From Nocardia cyriacigeorgica (GTDB taxonomy: Bacteria; Actinomycetota; Actinomycetes; Mycobacteriales; Mycobacteriaceae), in NCBI RefSeq assembly GCF_010868145.1, contig NZ_JAAGUY010000012.1, forward strand, positions 108,598 to 172,597: a DNA stretch of 64,000 nt, in the 5' to 3' direction. The notes beneath the pieces were generated by a model. That model did no database searches. It saw nothing but the letters and a program-made list of their open reading frames with translations, and was not told where the DNA came from. Positions 47,227 through 55,586 of the stretch are shown in pieces (position 1 is the stretch's first letter; every line of letters begins with the position of its first letter). Made by a program: the position numbers and the translations under genes.

Positions 47227-48333
47227 CTAGATGTCCAATGTCAAACGTCCACCCGCCGAACGGGAGACACAGATCAGCATGTCACCGGCAGCATGGTCGG
47301 ACTCTGTGAGAACGGTTTCCCGGTGATCGGGTTGCCCCGCGAGTACCCGCACCGTGCAGGTGCGGCAGAACCCCTGGCGGCAGGAGTACGGCCGGTCCGG
47401 GCGGGTCTCCAGGACGACGTCGAGCGCCGAGCGATCGGCAGGCACCCGCACCACCTCACCGGTGGAGGCGAGTTCGATCTCGAACGCGACACCGTCGACG
47501 ATCGGTGGCGGGGAGAACCGCTCGGAATGCAGTTCCACGCCGGGCATCTGCCGGACCGCGTCCGCGACCATTCCGGTCATCGGCACCGGCCCACAGCAGT
47601 AGACGGCGGTCCCGGCGTCTACTCCAGGCAGCAGCGCCGATGCGTCGGGCAGGTCGTGTTCGTCATCGGTGCGCACGGTGACCCGGCCGCCGAAACGCTC
47701 CACCTCGTCCAAGAAGGGGATGGTGTCGCGGTTGCGTCCGGTGTAGACCATGGACCAGTCGACGCCGAGCCGATCGGCCAACCGCATCATCGGCAGGATC
47801 GGGGTGATGCCGATACCGCCGGCAACGAAATGCAGTCGGGTGGCAGGTGAGCCGTGACCGGGTACCGCGAAAGGGAACGCGTTGCGCGGCCCGCGCACCG
47901 TGATCGGGGTACCGACGGCGAGATCGCGATGTACTTCGACCGACCCCCCGCCACCGTCGGGAATGCGGCGCACCGCAACCCGATACGCGTGAACATCGGC
48001 CGGATCGCCGCACAGCGAATACTGTCGCAGCTTGCCCGACGGCAATTCCAGGTCGAGATGCGCGCCGGGACGCCAGGACGGGAGCGCACGTTCGTCGGGA
48101 GCGCGCAGCACCAGGCTGATCACATCGGTGTCGTGCGCCTCGATCCGCCGCTCGGTGACCACCAACGCCATCCGATGATCGTCGACGCGCGGCGCCCGCG
48201 GCCTGCGATTGATCAGCGCGGCCCACTTCAGCCGCGCGTCCACGACCGCATCGAGCACCCGCACGGTGCGGTCGCGCGACCGCTTGCCGTAGAGGTCACC
48301 GGGCGGAGTGCCTGGAATCTTCGTCGAATTCAC
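47227..48333 (-). CDS. Ferredoxin-NAD(P)H oxidoreductase with C-terminal [2Fe-2S] domain
   Basis: The GTG at 48333 overlaps the stop of the di-iron hydrolase by four bases (GTGA) and gives 368 residues. The FAD-binding segment is LRQYSLCGDP and the NAD(P) loop is FVAGGIGITPILPMM. The C-terminal plant-type ferredoxin cluster is SCRQGFCRTCTV (C-x4-C-x2-C), with a fourth Cys in ICVSRS. This is the PDR/VanB class that passes electrons from NAD(P)H to an oxygenase. Coupled with the di-iron protein and EphD, it is the likely electron donor for that di-iron enzyme (inference). Confidence 0.92.
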   Translation of the reverse strand: MNSTKIPGTPPGDLYGKRSRDRTVRVLDAVVDARLKWAALINRRPRAPRVDDHRMALVVTERRIEAHDTDVISLVLRAPDERALPSWRPGAHLDLELPSGKLRQYSLCGDPADVHAYRVAVRRIPDGGGGSVEVHRDLAVGTPITVRGPRNAFPFAVPGHGSPATRLHFVAGGIGITPILPMMRLADRLGVDWSMVYTGRNRDTIPFLDEVERFGGRVTVRTDDEHDLPDASALLPGVDAGTAVYCCGPVPMTGMVADAVRQMPGVELHSERFSPPPIVDGVAFEIELASTGEVVRVPADRSALDVVLETRPDRPYSCRQGFCRTCTVRVLAGQPDHRETVLTESDHAAGDMLICVSRSAGGRLTLDI

Positions 48334-49232
48334 GACGCGGCCGCCCGGGCAGCCGGAGAGGCGGCCAAATAGGCGATCGCCTGCGCGGTGGAGCCGACCG
48401 TTTCCGGGGTGTAGCCGGGCTCGAGCGTCGACAGCGCACTCCACAGCAGCGACGGCACCCCTGGCAACGCACCGCGCCACATGGCGGCGAACACCGCGGG
48501 GACCAGCCGTGGATACCCGTAGTCGGGCAGGGCCGGGTCCTGGCGCACCAGGAACTTGGTGCCACGCAGGACGAGTCCGATGAAGACCGGGAAGACCAAC
48601 GTCATGATCGCCGCCCGCCGCAGATAGCCTGCCCCGAAATACACCGCCACATCGTGGGCGACGTGACGATGCTCGACCTCTTCGGCGCCGTGCCAGCGGA
48701 ACAGATCGGCTACCCGAGGATCGGCGTCGAACTTCTCCAGATCGGCATTGAGTACCCAGTCGCCGAGATAGGCGAAGAAGTGCTCCAGACACGCGATGAA
48801 CGCCAACCGCTCGACGAGTTGCTGATGCCGGGAATTGCCCGCACCCTCCCGCGGGCCGAGCGACTTGCGGAACAGGAATTCGGCCTGCCGCAGGTACGGC
48901 TCCGGGTCGATACCGTGCGCGGCCAGCACCTCGTGCAGCACCTTGTCGTGGGTCTGGGCGTGCATGGCTTCCTGGCCGATGAAGCCGAGCATGGCCTCGC
49001 GCAGCTTCTCGTCCTTGACCGACGGCAGCGCCTCGGTATAGGTGGCGCAGAACATCCGCTCCCCTTCGGGCAGGAGCAGGTTCAGCGAGTTGATCAGATG
49101 CGAGGCGATCGGCTCCGCCGCCATCCAGTGCAGCGGGGTATCGGCCCAGTCGAATCGCACATTGCGGGCATGCAGCGCCACCGGCCCCGGATCGGTGTCC
49201 CGGCGCGAGCGGCCCCGGCGAAGTAGCTTCAT
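48330..49232 (-). CDS. Di-iron metal-dependent hydrolase/oxygenase-like protein (PF10118)
   Basis: A 300-residue protein of the metal-dependent hydrolase family PF10118. It has two sets of carboxylate/histidine ligands that match a ferritin-like di-iron site: PEGERMFCATYTE, GQEAMHAQTHDK, CLEHFFAYLGD and EEVEHRHVAHD. Fold and ligands suggest oxygen chemistry despite the name. The stop overlaps the ferredoxin reductase start (GTGA). The promoter faces the WS/DGAT gene across a 216-bp region with a KstR-like box, so it may be under the same control. A role in lipid hydroxylation or desaturation is possible. Confidence 0.85.
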   Translation of the reverse strand: MKLLRRGRSRRDTDPGPVALHARNVRFDWADTPLHWMAAEPIASHLINSLNLLLPEGERMFCATYTEALPSVKDEKLREAMLGFIGQEAMHAQTHDKVLHEVLAAHGIDPEPYLRQAEFLFRKSLGPREGAGNSRHQQLVERLAFIACLEHFFAYLGDWVLNADLEKFDADPRVADLFRWHGAEEVEHRHVAHDVAVYFGAGYLRRAAIMTLVFPVFIGLVLRGTKFLVRQDPALPDYGYPRLVPAVFAAMWRGALPGVPSLLWSALSTLEPGYTPETVGSTAQAIAYLAASPAARAAAS

Positions 49233-49420
49233 CGATACTCCTCAGCGTGTCACGGTGTGTTCGGCAGCGATAGCCGACGATCTTCCTTCACGACCGTAGA
49301 AACAGCATACACATACCTAGGACCTTGAGTTACATACAGATTCCGGAACGATACCCGCAGGTCACAATCTGGCAATATCACCCGCTACTGTGATCGACTT
49401 CGCGTTGAACCAGGCGAAAA

Positions 49421-49436
49421 CTAGAACACGTTCTAG
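49421..49436. promoter_or_regulatory. KstR-like operator between the di-iron and WS/DGAT genes
   Basis: CTAGAACACGTTCTAG has perfect 7-bp arms around AC and matches TNNAACNNGTTNNA. It ends 12 bp before the WS/DGAT ATG, so a repressor here would block the start itself and the transcript could be leaderless or nearly so. Confidence 0.75.
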
Positions 49437-49448
49437 TAGGCTTTGGCT

Positions 49449-50837
49449 ATGGAACAACTCACCGGGCTGGATGCCAGCTTCCTCTATCTGGAGACCGGAA
49501 CACAGCATCTACATGTCTGCGCACTGCTGATCCTCGATCCCGTCGAGGGCACCTATTCGTTCGACGCACTGAAGGCCGAACTCGGCCGCAGGCTGCCGCT
49601 CATCCCCCATATGCGACGGCGGGTGCACGAGGTGCCGTTCAACCTCGACCATCCGGTCTGGGTCGACGACACGAACTTCGACCTGGACTATCACATCCGC
49701 CGGGTCGGACTACCCAAGCCGGGCGGGCGGGCCGAACTCGCCGAACTCATCGGCGATATCGCCAGCCGCCCGATGGACCGGGATCGACCACTGTGGGAGA
49801 TGTCGGTCGTTGACGGCCTCGACGACGGCAAGGTCGCCGTGATCTGCAAATACCATCACGCGGCTGTCGACGGCATCACCGGCACGAACATGATGATGCA
49901 CCTGTGCGACCTCGAACCGGGTGCCACTCGGCCCGAGCCGGAGCCGTGGCAGCCCGAACCCGAACCGAACGATCTCGCGCTGGCGGCTCGCGCGGCGGTG
50001 CGCTTCCCGATCAAGGCGGGCATGCTCGGCATGGTGCCCAAAACCGTGGGGATGGTCGCGGGGTTCGCACAGCGGCGCCGGAACAAGCAGGCGGGCATGG
50101 CATTGCCGTTCTCCGCGCCACGCACACCGTTCAACAAGGCCATCACCGCCCACCGCGCGGTCGCCTTCACCAAGGCCGATCTCGGCGCGATCAAGGAGAT
50201 CAAGGCAGCCTTCGACGTGAAGGTCAACGATGTGGTGCTCACGATTGTCGGCGGGGTGCTGCGCAGTTATCTCGACAACCACGACGAACTGCCCGCGCGT
50301 TCGCTGATCGCCTCGGTTCCGGTGTCGGTGCACGATTCGACCCGGCACACCGAGGGCATCAACAAGGTGTCGACACTGTTCTGCCGCCTCGGTACCGATA
50401 TCGCCGATCCGGTGGAACGGCTGAACATGCTCGCCACCTCGAACCAGCAGGCCAAACAGGAGCACGATCTGATCGGCGCCGACTTTTTGCAGGACTGGTC
50501 GAAATACGCTCCGCCCAACGCCTTCCAGCTGGTATCGCGGGTCTACTCGTCGCTGAAGCTGGCCGAACACCACCCGGTGGTGCACAACCTCGTGGTGTCG
50601 AATGTTCCCGGCCCACCGATGCCGCTGTACTTCCTCGGCGTCCGAGTCGATGGCATGTATCCGTTCGGCCCGATCTTCCACGGGGCAGGCCTGACCGCCA
50701 CCGTGCTGTCCAACTGCGGCGACCTGGACTTCGGGTTCATCGCCTGCCGTGAGCTGGTACCCGATATCGGCGAGCTGGCCGACGCGGTACCTGCCGTGAT
50801 CGCCGATCTGCTGTCCGCGGCGCGAACTCGGGGCTGA
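49449..50837 (+). CDS. Wax ester synthase/diacylglycerol acyltransferase (WS/DGAT)
   Basis: The ATG at 49449 gives 462 residues; a TTG two codons earlier is possible. The acyl-CoA condensing motif is HHAAVDG (136-142), with the N-terminal signature LTGLDASFLYLET, the PLWEM motif, and the C-terminal VSNVPGPPMPLYFLG typical of Tgs proteins. The enzyme makes triacylglycerol or wax esters from acyl-CoA at the membrane or lipid-droplet surface. A KstR-like box sits immediately upstream. Storage lipid synthesis during lipid or sterol growth is therefore likely. Confidence 0.94.
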   Translation: MEQLTGLDASFLYLETGTQHLHVCALLILDPVEGTYSFDALKAELGRRLPLIPHMRRRVHEVPFNLDHPVWVDDTNFDLDYHIRRVGLPKPGGRAELAELIGDIASRPMDRDRPLWEMSVVDGLDDGKVAVICKYHHAAVDGITGTNMMMHLCDLEPGATRPEPEPWQPEPEPNDLALAARAAVRFPIKAGMLGMVPKTVGMVAGFAQRRRNKQAGMALPFSAPRTPFNKAITAHRAVAFTKADLGAIKEIKAAFDVKVNDVVLTIVGGVLRSYLDNHDELPARSLIASVPVSVHDSTRHTEGINKVSTLFCRLGTDIADPVERLNMLATSNQQAKQEHDLIGADFLQDWSKYAPPNAFQLVSRVYSSLKLAEHHPVVHNLVVSNVPGPPMPLYFLGVRVDGMYPFGPIFHGAGLTATVLSNCGDLDFGFIACRELVPDIGELADAVPAVIADLLSAARTRG

Positions 50838-50855
50838 TCACCGCTCCGACCGACC

Positions 50856-50883
50856 GCCCTGTTCGCCACCGGCGTCGAACAGG
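50856..50883. terminator. Hairpin between convergent WS/DGAT and hydrolase genes
   Basis: CCCTGTTCG (50856-50864) and CGAACAGGG (50875-50883) form a 9-bp stem with a 10-base loop in the 55-bp gap between the convergent genes. No T run. Confidence 0.6.
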
Positions 50884-50892
50884 GTCGTCATC

Positions 50893-51777
50893 TCATAACC
50901 GCGCCGCCACCGCGGCGCACGCTTCGTCGAGCACCGGAACGAACCGGTCCGCCGCGAACGCACAGGCCGTATGCCCCGCAGCAACCGGGTGAATGCTCGT
51001 CCCCGGAATCGAGGCCGCCATTTCGATCTGCCGGTACACCGGAATCGCCTTGTCCTTGGTCGTGATGACCACCGCCGTCGGCAGGTGCAGACTCGACAGC
51101 CACTCGGTGGCGTCGAATGTCCCGATCTCCGCCAATATCGGAGTCAGGGCCCACCCGCTGGTACTGCGCAGCTCCCCCATCGCCCAGCGCCGCAGCTGTC
51201 CGGGAACCAGGGCCGCGGGTAGTTCCGGCAACGCGCCCGCCAGCCGCCCTGCCCGCTGATACGGATAGCCACCAAGCCTGTTCGCCATGGCCGCGAAGCC
51301 GCGATGGAAGGCTCGTTCGCGCCATTTCTCCTGGAAGCGGTACGGGGTCGCACAGAGCACGAGCCCGGCCACCCGATCGGGATGACGGTGGGCGGTCAGC
51401 AGGGAGACCACACCGCCCAGCGAATACCCGACGCAGACGAAGCGGTCCACCCCCAGCGCATCGGCTACCGCGACCACGTCGTCGGCGCAGTCGTCGAGCC
51501 GGAACCGCTCGGAACGGATGCCGCGCCCATGCCAACGCTGGTCGAACAGCACGATCCGATAGCGCGCGGCCAGGGTGTCGAGCGCTGGGAACCAATTGAG
51601 CATCGCGGTGCACGCGGTGCCGTGCAGCAGGACCAACGTCGGCGCATCCGGTGGGCCGGGAATGTCGACGACGTAGGTGCGACCGCGGCCGGGCAGCTCG
51701 AGCAGCCGTCCGCCGGGGATCTCGTCGATCGCGGGCACCACGAACGGACCGGTCCGCACCGATCGGTCAGTTCCCAT
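50893..51777 (-). CDS. Alpha/beta hydrolase
   Basis: A 294-residue hydrolase with LVLLHGTACTAML near the oxyanion hole, the GRGIRSE loop, nucleophile elbow GYSLGGVVS, and a late histidine in VAAGHTACAFA. The size and order fit lipase/esterase or meta-cleavage-product hydrolases of lipid catabolism. No signal peptide. It lies 42 bp downstream of the ALDH gene on the same strand, so both may form one transcript. The substrate is unknown. Confidence 0.86.
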   Translation of the reverse strand: MGTDRSVRTGPFVVPAIDEIPGGRLLELPGRGRTYVVDIPGPPDAPTLVLLHGTACTAMLNWFPALDTLAARYRIVLFDQRWHGRGIRSERFRLDDCADDVVAVADALGVDRFVCVGYSLGGVVSLLTAHRHPDRVAGLVLCATPYRFQEKWRERAFHRGFAAMANRLGGYPYQRAGRLAGALPELPAALVPGQLRRWAMGELRSTSGWALTPILAEIGTFDATEWLSSLHLPTAVVITTKDKAIPVYRQIEMAASIPGTSIHPVAAGHTACAFAADRFVPVLDEACAAVAARL

Positions 51778-51819
51778 CGCGAACCTCCACAGGCTCCACC
51801 GAGCAGATCCCGCAGGCCG

Positions 51820-53358
51820 TCACGACATGAGCTTGCGGGCGATGGCGCTACCGAACGCCACGTCGATCATCCGCTCCAGCGTCCGCACGGTCTTGTCGGT
51901 GTACGGGTACCAGATGTTCTCCTTCTTCAGCTGCCACCGATCCAGCAACACCGGCTGGGCATGAGTGAAGCCGCGCAATGCGTCCCGGCCGTTGACGTGG
52001 CCGAGCCCGCTGTCCTTGCGGCCACCGAACGGCGCCTCGGGCACTCCGTAGATGACCGAGGCGTCGTTGTGCACGACCGAACCGGTGCGCAGCTGCTTTG
52101 CGATCCGGACGACGGTGTCGGGGTCCTTGGTGAATACGCTGCCGCTGAGTCCGTACTCGCAGTCGTTGGCCATACGGATGGCCTCGTTCTCGTCGGCGAC
52201 CCGCATGATCGCCACGACCGGACCGAACGTCTCTTGCTGCATCAGATCCATGTCATGGGTGACGTCGACGATCAGCGTCGGCTGGAAGAACACGCCGTCG
52301 GCGGTATCGCTCTTACCGCCGACCAGCACCTTGGCTCCCTTGGCCACGGCGTCGTCGACATGCCGGGTGACGATATCGAGCTGGCGGTCGCAGAACAGCG
52401 GACCGACATCCTTGCCGGTACCGGGACCATAGGTGACCGATTCGGCCTTCTCTCGCACTTTGGCGATGAATTCGTCGGCGATGCTGTCCACTACGTAGAT
52501 CCGCTCGACGCCGACGCAGACCTGACCGGTGTTGAACATCGACAGGTATACCGCGCCCGCCGATGCCCGCTCCAGGTCGGCGTCGGCGCAGACGATCATC
52601 GCGTCCTTGCCGCCGAGTTCCATCGTGCAGGGAATCAGCCGGGCCGCACATGCCGCGGCGATCTTCTTTCCGGTCGGGACGCTACCGGTGAACGAGATCT
52701 TGTCCACGTCGCCCGCGACGAGCGCCGCGCCGGTCTCGCCGTCGCCGTGCACCACCTGCACGACATCCTCGGGCACACCCGCCTCGTGCAGGATCTTCAC
52801 CGCCCATTCGGCCGAATGCGGTGTCACCTCGGACGGTTTGAGCACCACCGAGTTCCCCGCGAGTAGCGCCTGCGCCATGGGATTGAGCGAGAGCACGAAC
52901 GGGCCGTTCCACGGCGTGATCACCCCGACCACACCGAGTGGCTGGTAGTTGACGACGAGCTTCTTCAGCGGGGCCAGGTAGCCGTGCAGCCGTCGACGTT
53001 CGTCGGCCAGATCCTTGCGGGCGCGACCACTCCAGTAGTTGAGGAAATCGCAGGCGGGCACGATCTCGATCGCGAGCGCTTCCACCCGCGGCTTACCGGT
53101 TTCGGATCGGACCGTCGCGACGATCTCGTCGCGGCGGGAGATCAGCACCTCGACCGCGCGTCGGATGATGTCGGCGCGCTCGGTGACCGGACGTGCCGCC
53201 CACCCCGGCTGCGCGGCGCGAGCGCGCCGGACGACCTCGGCCACCTCCTCCGCGGTGCTCACCACGATCTCGCCGACTTCATCGCGCGTGGCCGGGTTGC
53301 TCAGGCCGAGCCTGCGGTGGCCGTCGGCCGTCGATGGCAGCGATTGGACTATGGCCAT
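51820..53358 (-). CDS. Aldehyde dehydrogenase (ALDH superfamily)
   Basis: The ATG at 53358 (MAIVQSLPSTADG) gives 512 residues. Landmarks: VGVITPWNGPFVLSLN, FTGSVPTGKKIA, catalytic Glu in MELGGKDAMIV, catalytic Cys in FNTGQVCVGVERIYV and ETFGPVVAIMRV. It fits NAD-dependent succinate-semialdehyde or fatty aldehyde dehydrogenases. A KstR-like box lies 29-42 bp upstream of the start, on the same promoter. It probably oxidises aldehydes from the neighbouring alcohol or sterol pathway (inference). The alpha/beta hydrolase gene follows. Confidence 0.93.
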   Translation of the reverse strand: MAIVQSLPSTADGHRRLGLSNPATRDEVGEIVVSTAEEVAEVVRRARAAQPGWAARPVTERADIIRRAVEVLISRRDEIVATVRSETGKPRVEALAIEIVPACDFLNYWSGRARKDLADERRRLHGYLAPLKKLVVNYQPLGVVGVITPWNGPFVLSLNPMAQALLAGNSVVLKPSEVTPHSAEWAVKILHEAGVPEDVVQVVHGDGETGAALVAGDVDKISFTGSVPTGKKIAAACAARLIPCTMELGGKDAMIVCADADLERASAGAVYLSMFNTGQVCVGVERIYVVDSIADEFIAKVREKAESVTYGPGTGKDVGPLFCDRQLDIVTRHVDDAVAKGAKVLVGGKSDTADGVFFQPTLIVDVTHDMDLMQQETFGPVVAIMRVADENEAIRMANDCEYGLSGSVFTKDPDTVVRIAKQLRTGSVVHNDASVIYGVPEAPFGGRKDSGLGHVNGRDALRGFTHAQPVLLDRWQLKKENIWYPYTDKTVRTLERMIDVAFGSAIARKLMS

Positions 53359-53386
53359 GGGAATCTCCTCACCCGAGGAATGCATC

Positions 53387-53400
53387 TGAAACAAGTTCTA
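53387..53400. promoter_or_regulatory. KstR-like operator upstream of the ALDH gene
   Basis: TGAAACAAGTTCTA matches TNNAACNNGTTNNA at each fixed base. It lies 29-42 bp ahead of the ALDH start, in promoter position. The outer arms are less symmetrical than in the other sites. Confidence 0.55.
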
Positions 53401-53446
53401 CTTTGGGCGCCAGACTACGACATCGCCGACCAGCTGTACATGCCCT

Positions 53447-53481
53447 TCAATCAGGTGATTGAAACAACTGATTGACAGTTG
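53447..53481. promoter_or_regulatory. Two inverted repeats upstream of the DUF35/thiolase operon
   Basis: TCAATCA-GG-TGATTGA (53447-53462) is a perfect 7-2-7 palindrome. Three bases later CAACTG-ATTGA-CAGTTG (53465-53481) is a second one; both contain the ATTGA core. They lie between the ALDH gene and the operon start at 53568. They are candidates for the TetR encoded at the operon end. Confidence 0.65.
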
Positions 53482-53567
53482 GTGTACCGCTGGTCCACGA
53501 TCGAATCGCGGCCCGCTGCCCCTCGGGGGCCGACCGCCACTGCTCGGTACCAGTCGGTAGGAGCCCT

Positions 53568-54026
53568 ATGACAGCCGAAACACCTCACGACAGCCTGAAT
53601 GCGCCGTACAGCCTGCAATTCCCGTTCAACCGCACCGTCGGTCCCACGGTCGGCGCGTTCCTCGGCGGCCTACGCGAGGGCAGGCTCTTCGGTGTCCGTA
53701 CCGATCGCGGCACGGTGCTGTGCCCGGCGGCCGAATTCGATCCGGAGACCGCCCGTGCCACCGGTGAGCTCGTGGAGCTGGCGGAGACCGGAACGGTGCG
53801 GCACTGGACCTGGGTGCCGCGTCGCCCGCACGACGACCTCGCCCACGATTACGCCTGGGCACTGATCACCATCGACGGCACCGAAGGCGGCCTCTTCCAC
53901 GCCGTGGACACCGGTGGCGATCCCGCGACGATGGCGCCGGGGTTGCGGGTCGCACCGCGATGGCGTGCGGAACGCGTGGGCAGTATCCGCGACATCGTCT
54001 GCTTCGAACCGGTGGTGACCGCATGA
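53568..54026 (+). CDS. DUF35-like OB-fold protein, subunit 1
   Basis: The ATG at 53568 with a TAGGAG site gives 152 residues. The sequence has the OB-fold strands of DUF35 proteins (FLGGLREGRLFGVRTDRG, GTVRHWTWVPRRPHD, WALITIDGTEGGLFHAVDTG) but lacks the usual CxxC zinc ribbon. Its end overlaps the next DUF35 gene by ATGA. DUF35 proteins partner with thiolase-fold enzymes, for example ChsH2 with Ltp2 in cholesterol side-chain cleavage. Here it is the first gene of such a unit. Confidence 0.8.
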   Translation: MTAETPHDSLNAPYSLQFPFNRTVGPTVGAFLGGLREGRLFGVRTDRGTVLCPAAEFDPETARATGELVELAETGTVRHWTWVPRRPHDDLAHDYAWALITIDGTEGGLFHAVDTGGDPATMAPGLRVAPRWRAERVGSIRDIVCFEPVVTA

Positions 54027-54523
54027 GCAGACAGCTGCCCGAACCCGTCACCGACTTCACCAACCCGTTCCAGATGGACTACACCTACGTCGCGGGCGTC
54101 GGACGCTCGGTGTTCCTGCGCGGACTCGCTCAGCGCCGGCTGCTGGCCCGACGCTGCCCGAGCTGCGCCCAGGTGTATCTGCCGCCCCCGGAATTCTGTT
54201 CGCGCTGCCTTACCGAACTGTCCGAACCACTCGAACTGCCCGGCGACGGAACCATTTCCACCTTCTGCGTGGTGAACTTCCCCTTCCCCGGCCAGGTCTT
54301 CCAGCCGCCGTACGTTGTCGCCTACATCCAGGTCCGTGGCGCGGACACCCGGCTGATGCATCTGATCCAGGAGATCGAGCCGAGCGAAGTGCGCATCGGG
54401 ATGGCGGTGGAACCGTTCTGGTGTGCCGACGACGAACTCGACACATCGATGAACAGCATCCGCTACTACCGGCCGGCGACGGCCACCGAATCCGTGTCAA
54501 CGACAGGAGGTTCCGATGCGTGA
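54023..54523 (+). CDS. DUF35 OB-fold protein with rubredoxin-like zinc ribbon, subunit 2
   Basis: A 166-residue protein starting at the ATGA overlap. The zinc ribbon is CPSCAQVYLPPPEFCSRC (about residues 45-62), followed by an OB fold (GDGTISTFCVVNFPFPGQ, VVAYIQVRGADTRLMHLI). This is the complete DUF35 architecture that docks with thiolase-fold subunits. Its end overlaps the following thiolase-fold gene by 8 bp. Expected role: activation or scaffold of the cysteine-less thiolase-fold aldolases encoded next. Confidence 0.88.
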   Translation: MSRQLPEPVTDFTNPFQMDYTYVAGVGRSVFLRGLAQRRLLARRCPSCAQVYLPPPEFCSRCLTELSEPLELPGDGTISTFCVVNFPFPGQVFQPPYVVAYIQVRGADTRLMHLIQEIEPSEVRIGMAVEPFWCADDELDTSMNSIRYYRPATATESVSTTGGSDA

Positions 54524-55586
54524 GGTCGGTATCGTCGCCTTCGCTCAGTCGCCGTGCACGGCTGCGGATCGCCGCCACGATATGGCCGAAATCCTGCTGC
54601 CGGTGATCCGCAGTGCGCTCGACAGCGCCCGAATCACCCGCGACGACGTGGATTTCTTCGCCTCCGGCAGTCACGACTTCTTCGAAGGGCGCACCTTCGC
54701 CTATATCGAATCGCTCGACGCGGTGGGGGCATGGCCGCCGATCTCGGAATCGCATGTCGAAATGGACGCGGCCTGGGCCCTCTACGAAGCGTGGAGCTGG
54801 CTACAGCTCGGCGAGGGCGATATCGCTGTCGTCTACGGCATCGGCCGCGGGTCCTTACCGCAGGATCTCGACCAGGTGATGGCCGCCCAGCTCGATCCGT
54901 ATTTCCTGGCGCCGCTGCGACCGCATCGCGATGCCATCGCGGCATTGCAGGCCGCAGCGCTGATCGAAGCGGGCGCGGTGAGTGAACGGCAGTTGGCCGA
55001 GGTGGTGTCACGCAGCCTCCGCTCGGCAACCGAGAATCCCGCCGCGCAGATATCCGGCGAGTATCCGGTAGATCAGCTACTCGACGCGCCCTACATCGCC
55101 TCTCCCCTCCGCGCCCACGATGTGGCGCCCGTCGGAGACGCGGCGGCGGTCGTGGTGCTCGCCGCCGGTGATACCGCCCGTAGGCTCACGCACCGGCCTG
55201 CTTGGGTGCGCGGCGCCGATCATCGGATGGACAGCCACTATCCGGGTACGCGCGATCTCACCCGCGTCGACACGGTCGCGGCCGCGGCCGCCAAGGCGGC
55301 CGAACTCGCCGGTTTCGGCGCGGCCGCCGTCGATATCGCCGAATTGCACTGCGAGTACAGCTATCAGGAACCGCTGCTCGCCGCGACGCTCGAAGTGAAC
55401 AGTGCTCGAATCAATCCCGGTGGCGGACCACTGGCGGGCCGGCCCGCGACCGCGACCGGGTTGATCCGGATCGGGGAGGCCGCACAGCACATCCTGGCCG
55501 GCCGCGCCGATCGCACCCTTGCCCACGCCACCAACGGGCCGGCGCTACAGCAGAACCTGATCTGCCTGATGGAGGGCGATCGATGA
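54516..55586 (+). CDS. Thiolase-fold protein without catalytic cysteine, candidate aldolase 1
   Basis: A 356-residue thiolase-fold protein. Alignment by eye with the canonical neighbour at 56781 places Glu where the nucleophilic Cys should be (SESHVEMDAAW). The HDC motif region reads ELHCEYSYQEP, and the GHPxGATG motif is degraded to GRPATATG. These losses match Ltp2-type retro-aldolases, which use a tyrosine and cleave steroid side chains together with DUF35 subunits. The conserved YS-x-x-EP at the old HDC place is shared with the next gene. The end overlaps it by ATGA. Confidence 0.82.
   Translation: MREVGIVAFAQSPCTAADRRHDMAEILLPVIRSALDSARITRDDVDFFASGSHDFFEGRTFAYIESLDAVGAWPPISESHVEMDAAWALYEAWSWLQLGEGDIAVVYGIGRGSLPQDLDQVMAAQLDPYFLAPLRPHRDAIAALQAAALIEAGAVSERQLAEVVSRSLRSATENPAAQISGEYPVDQLLDAPYIASPLRAHDVAPVGDAAAVVVLAAGDTARRLTHRPAWVRGADHRMDSHYPGTRDLTRVDTVAAAAAKAAELAGFGAAAVDIAELHCEYSYQEPLLAATLEVNSARINPGGGPLAGRPATATGLIRIGEAAQHILAGRADRTLAHATNGPALQQNLICLMEGDR

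Noticed and set aside
51304..52866. A 520-codon plus-strand frame over the alpha/beta hydrolase and ALDH genes
   Set aside because: Both minus-strand genes have complete catalytic motifs; the plus frame has shadow composition.
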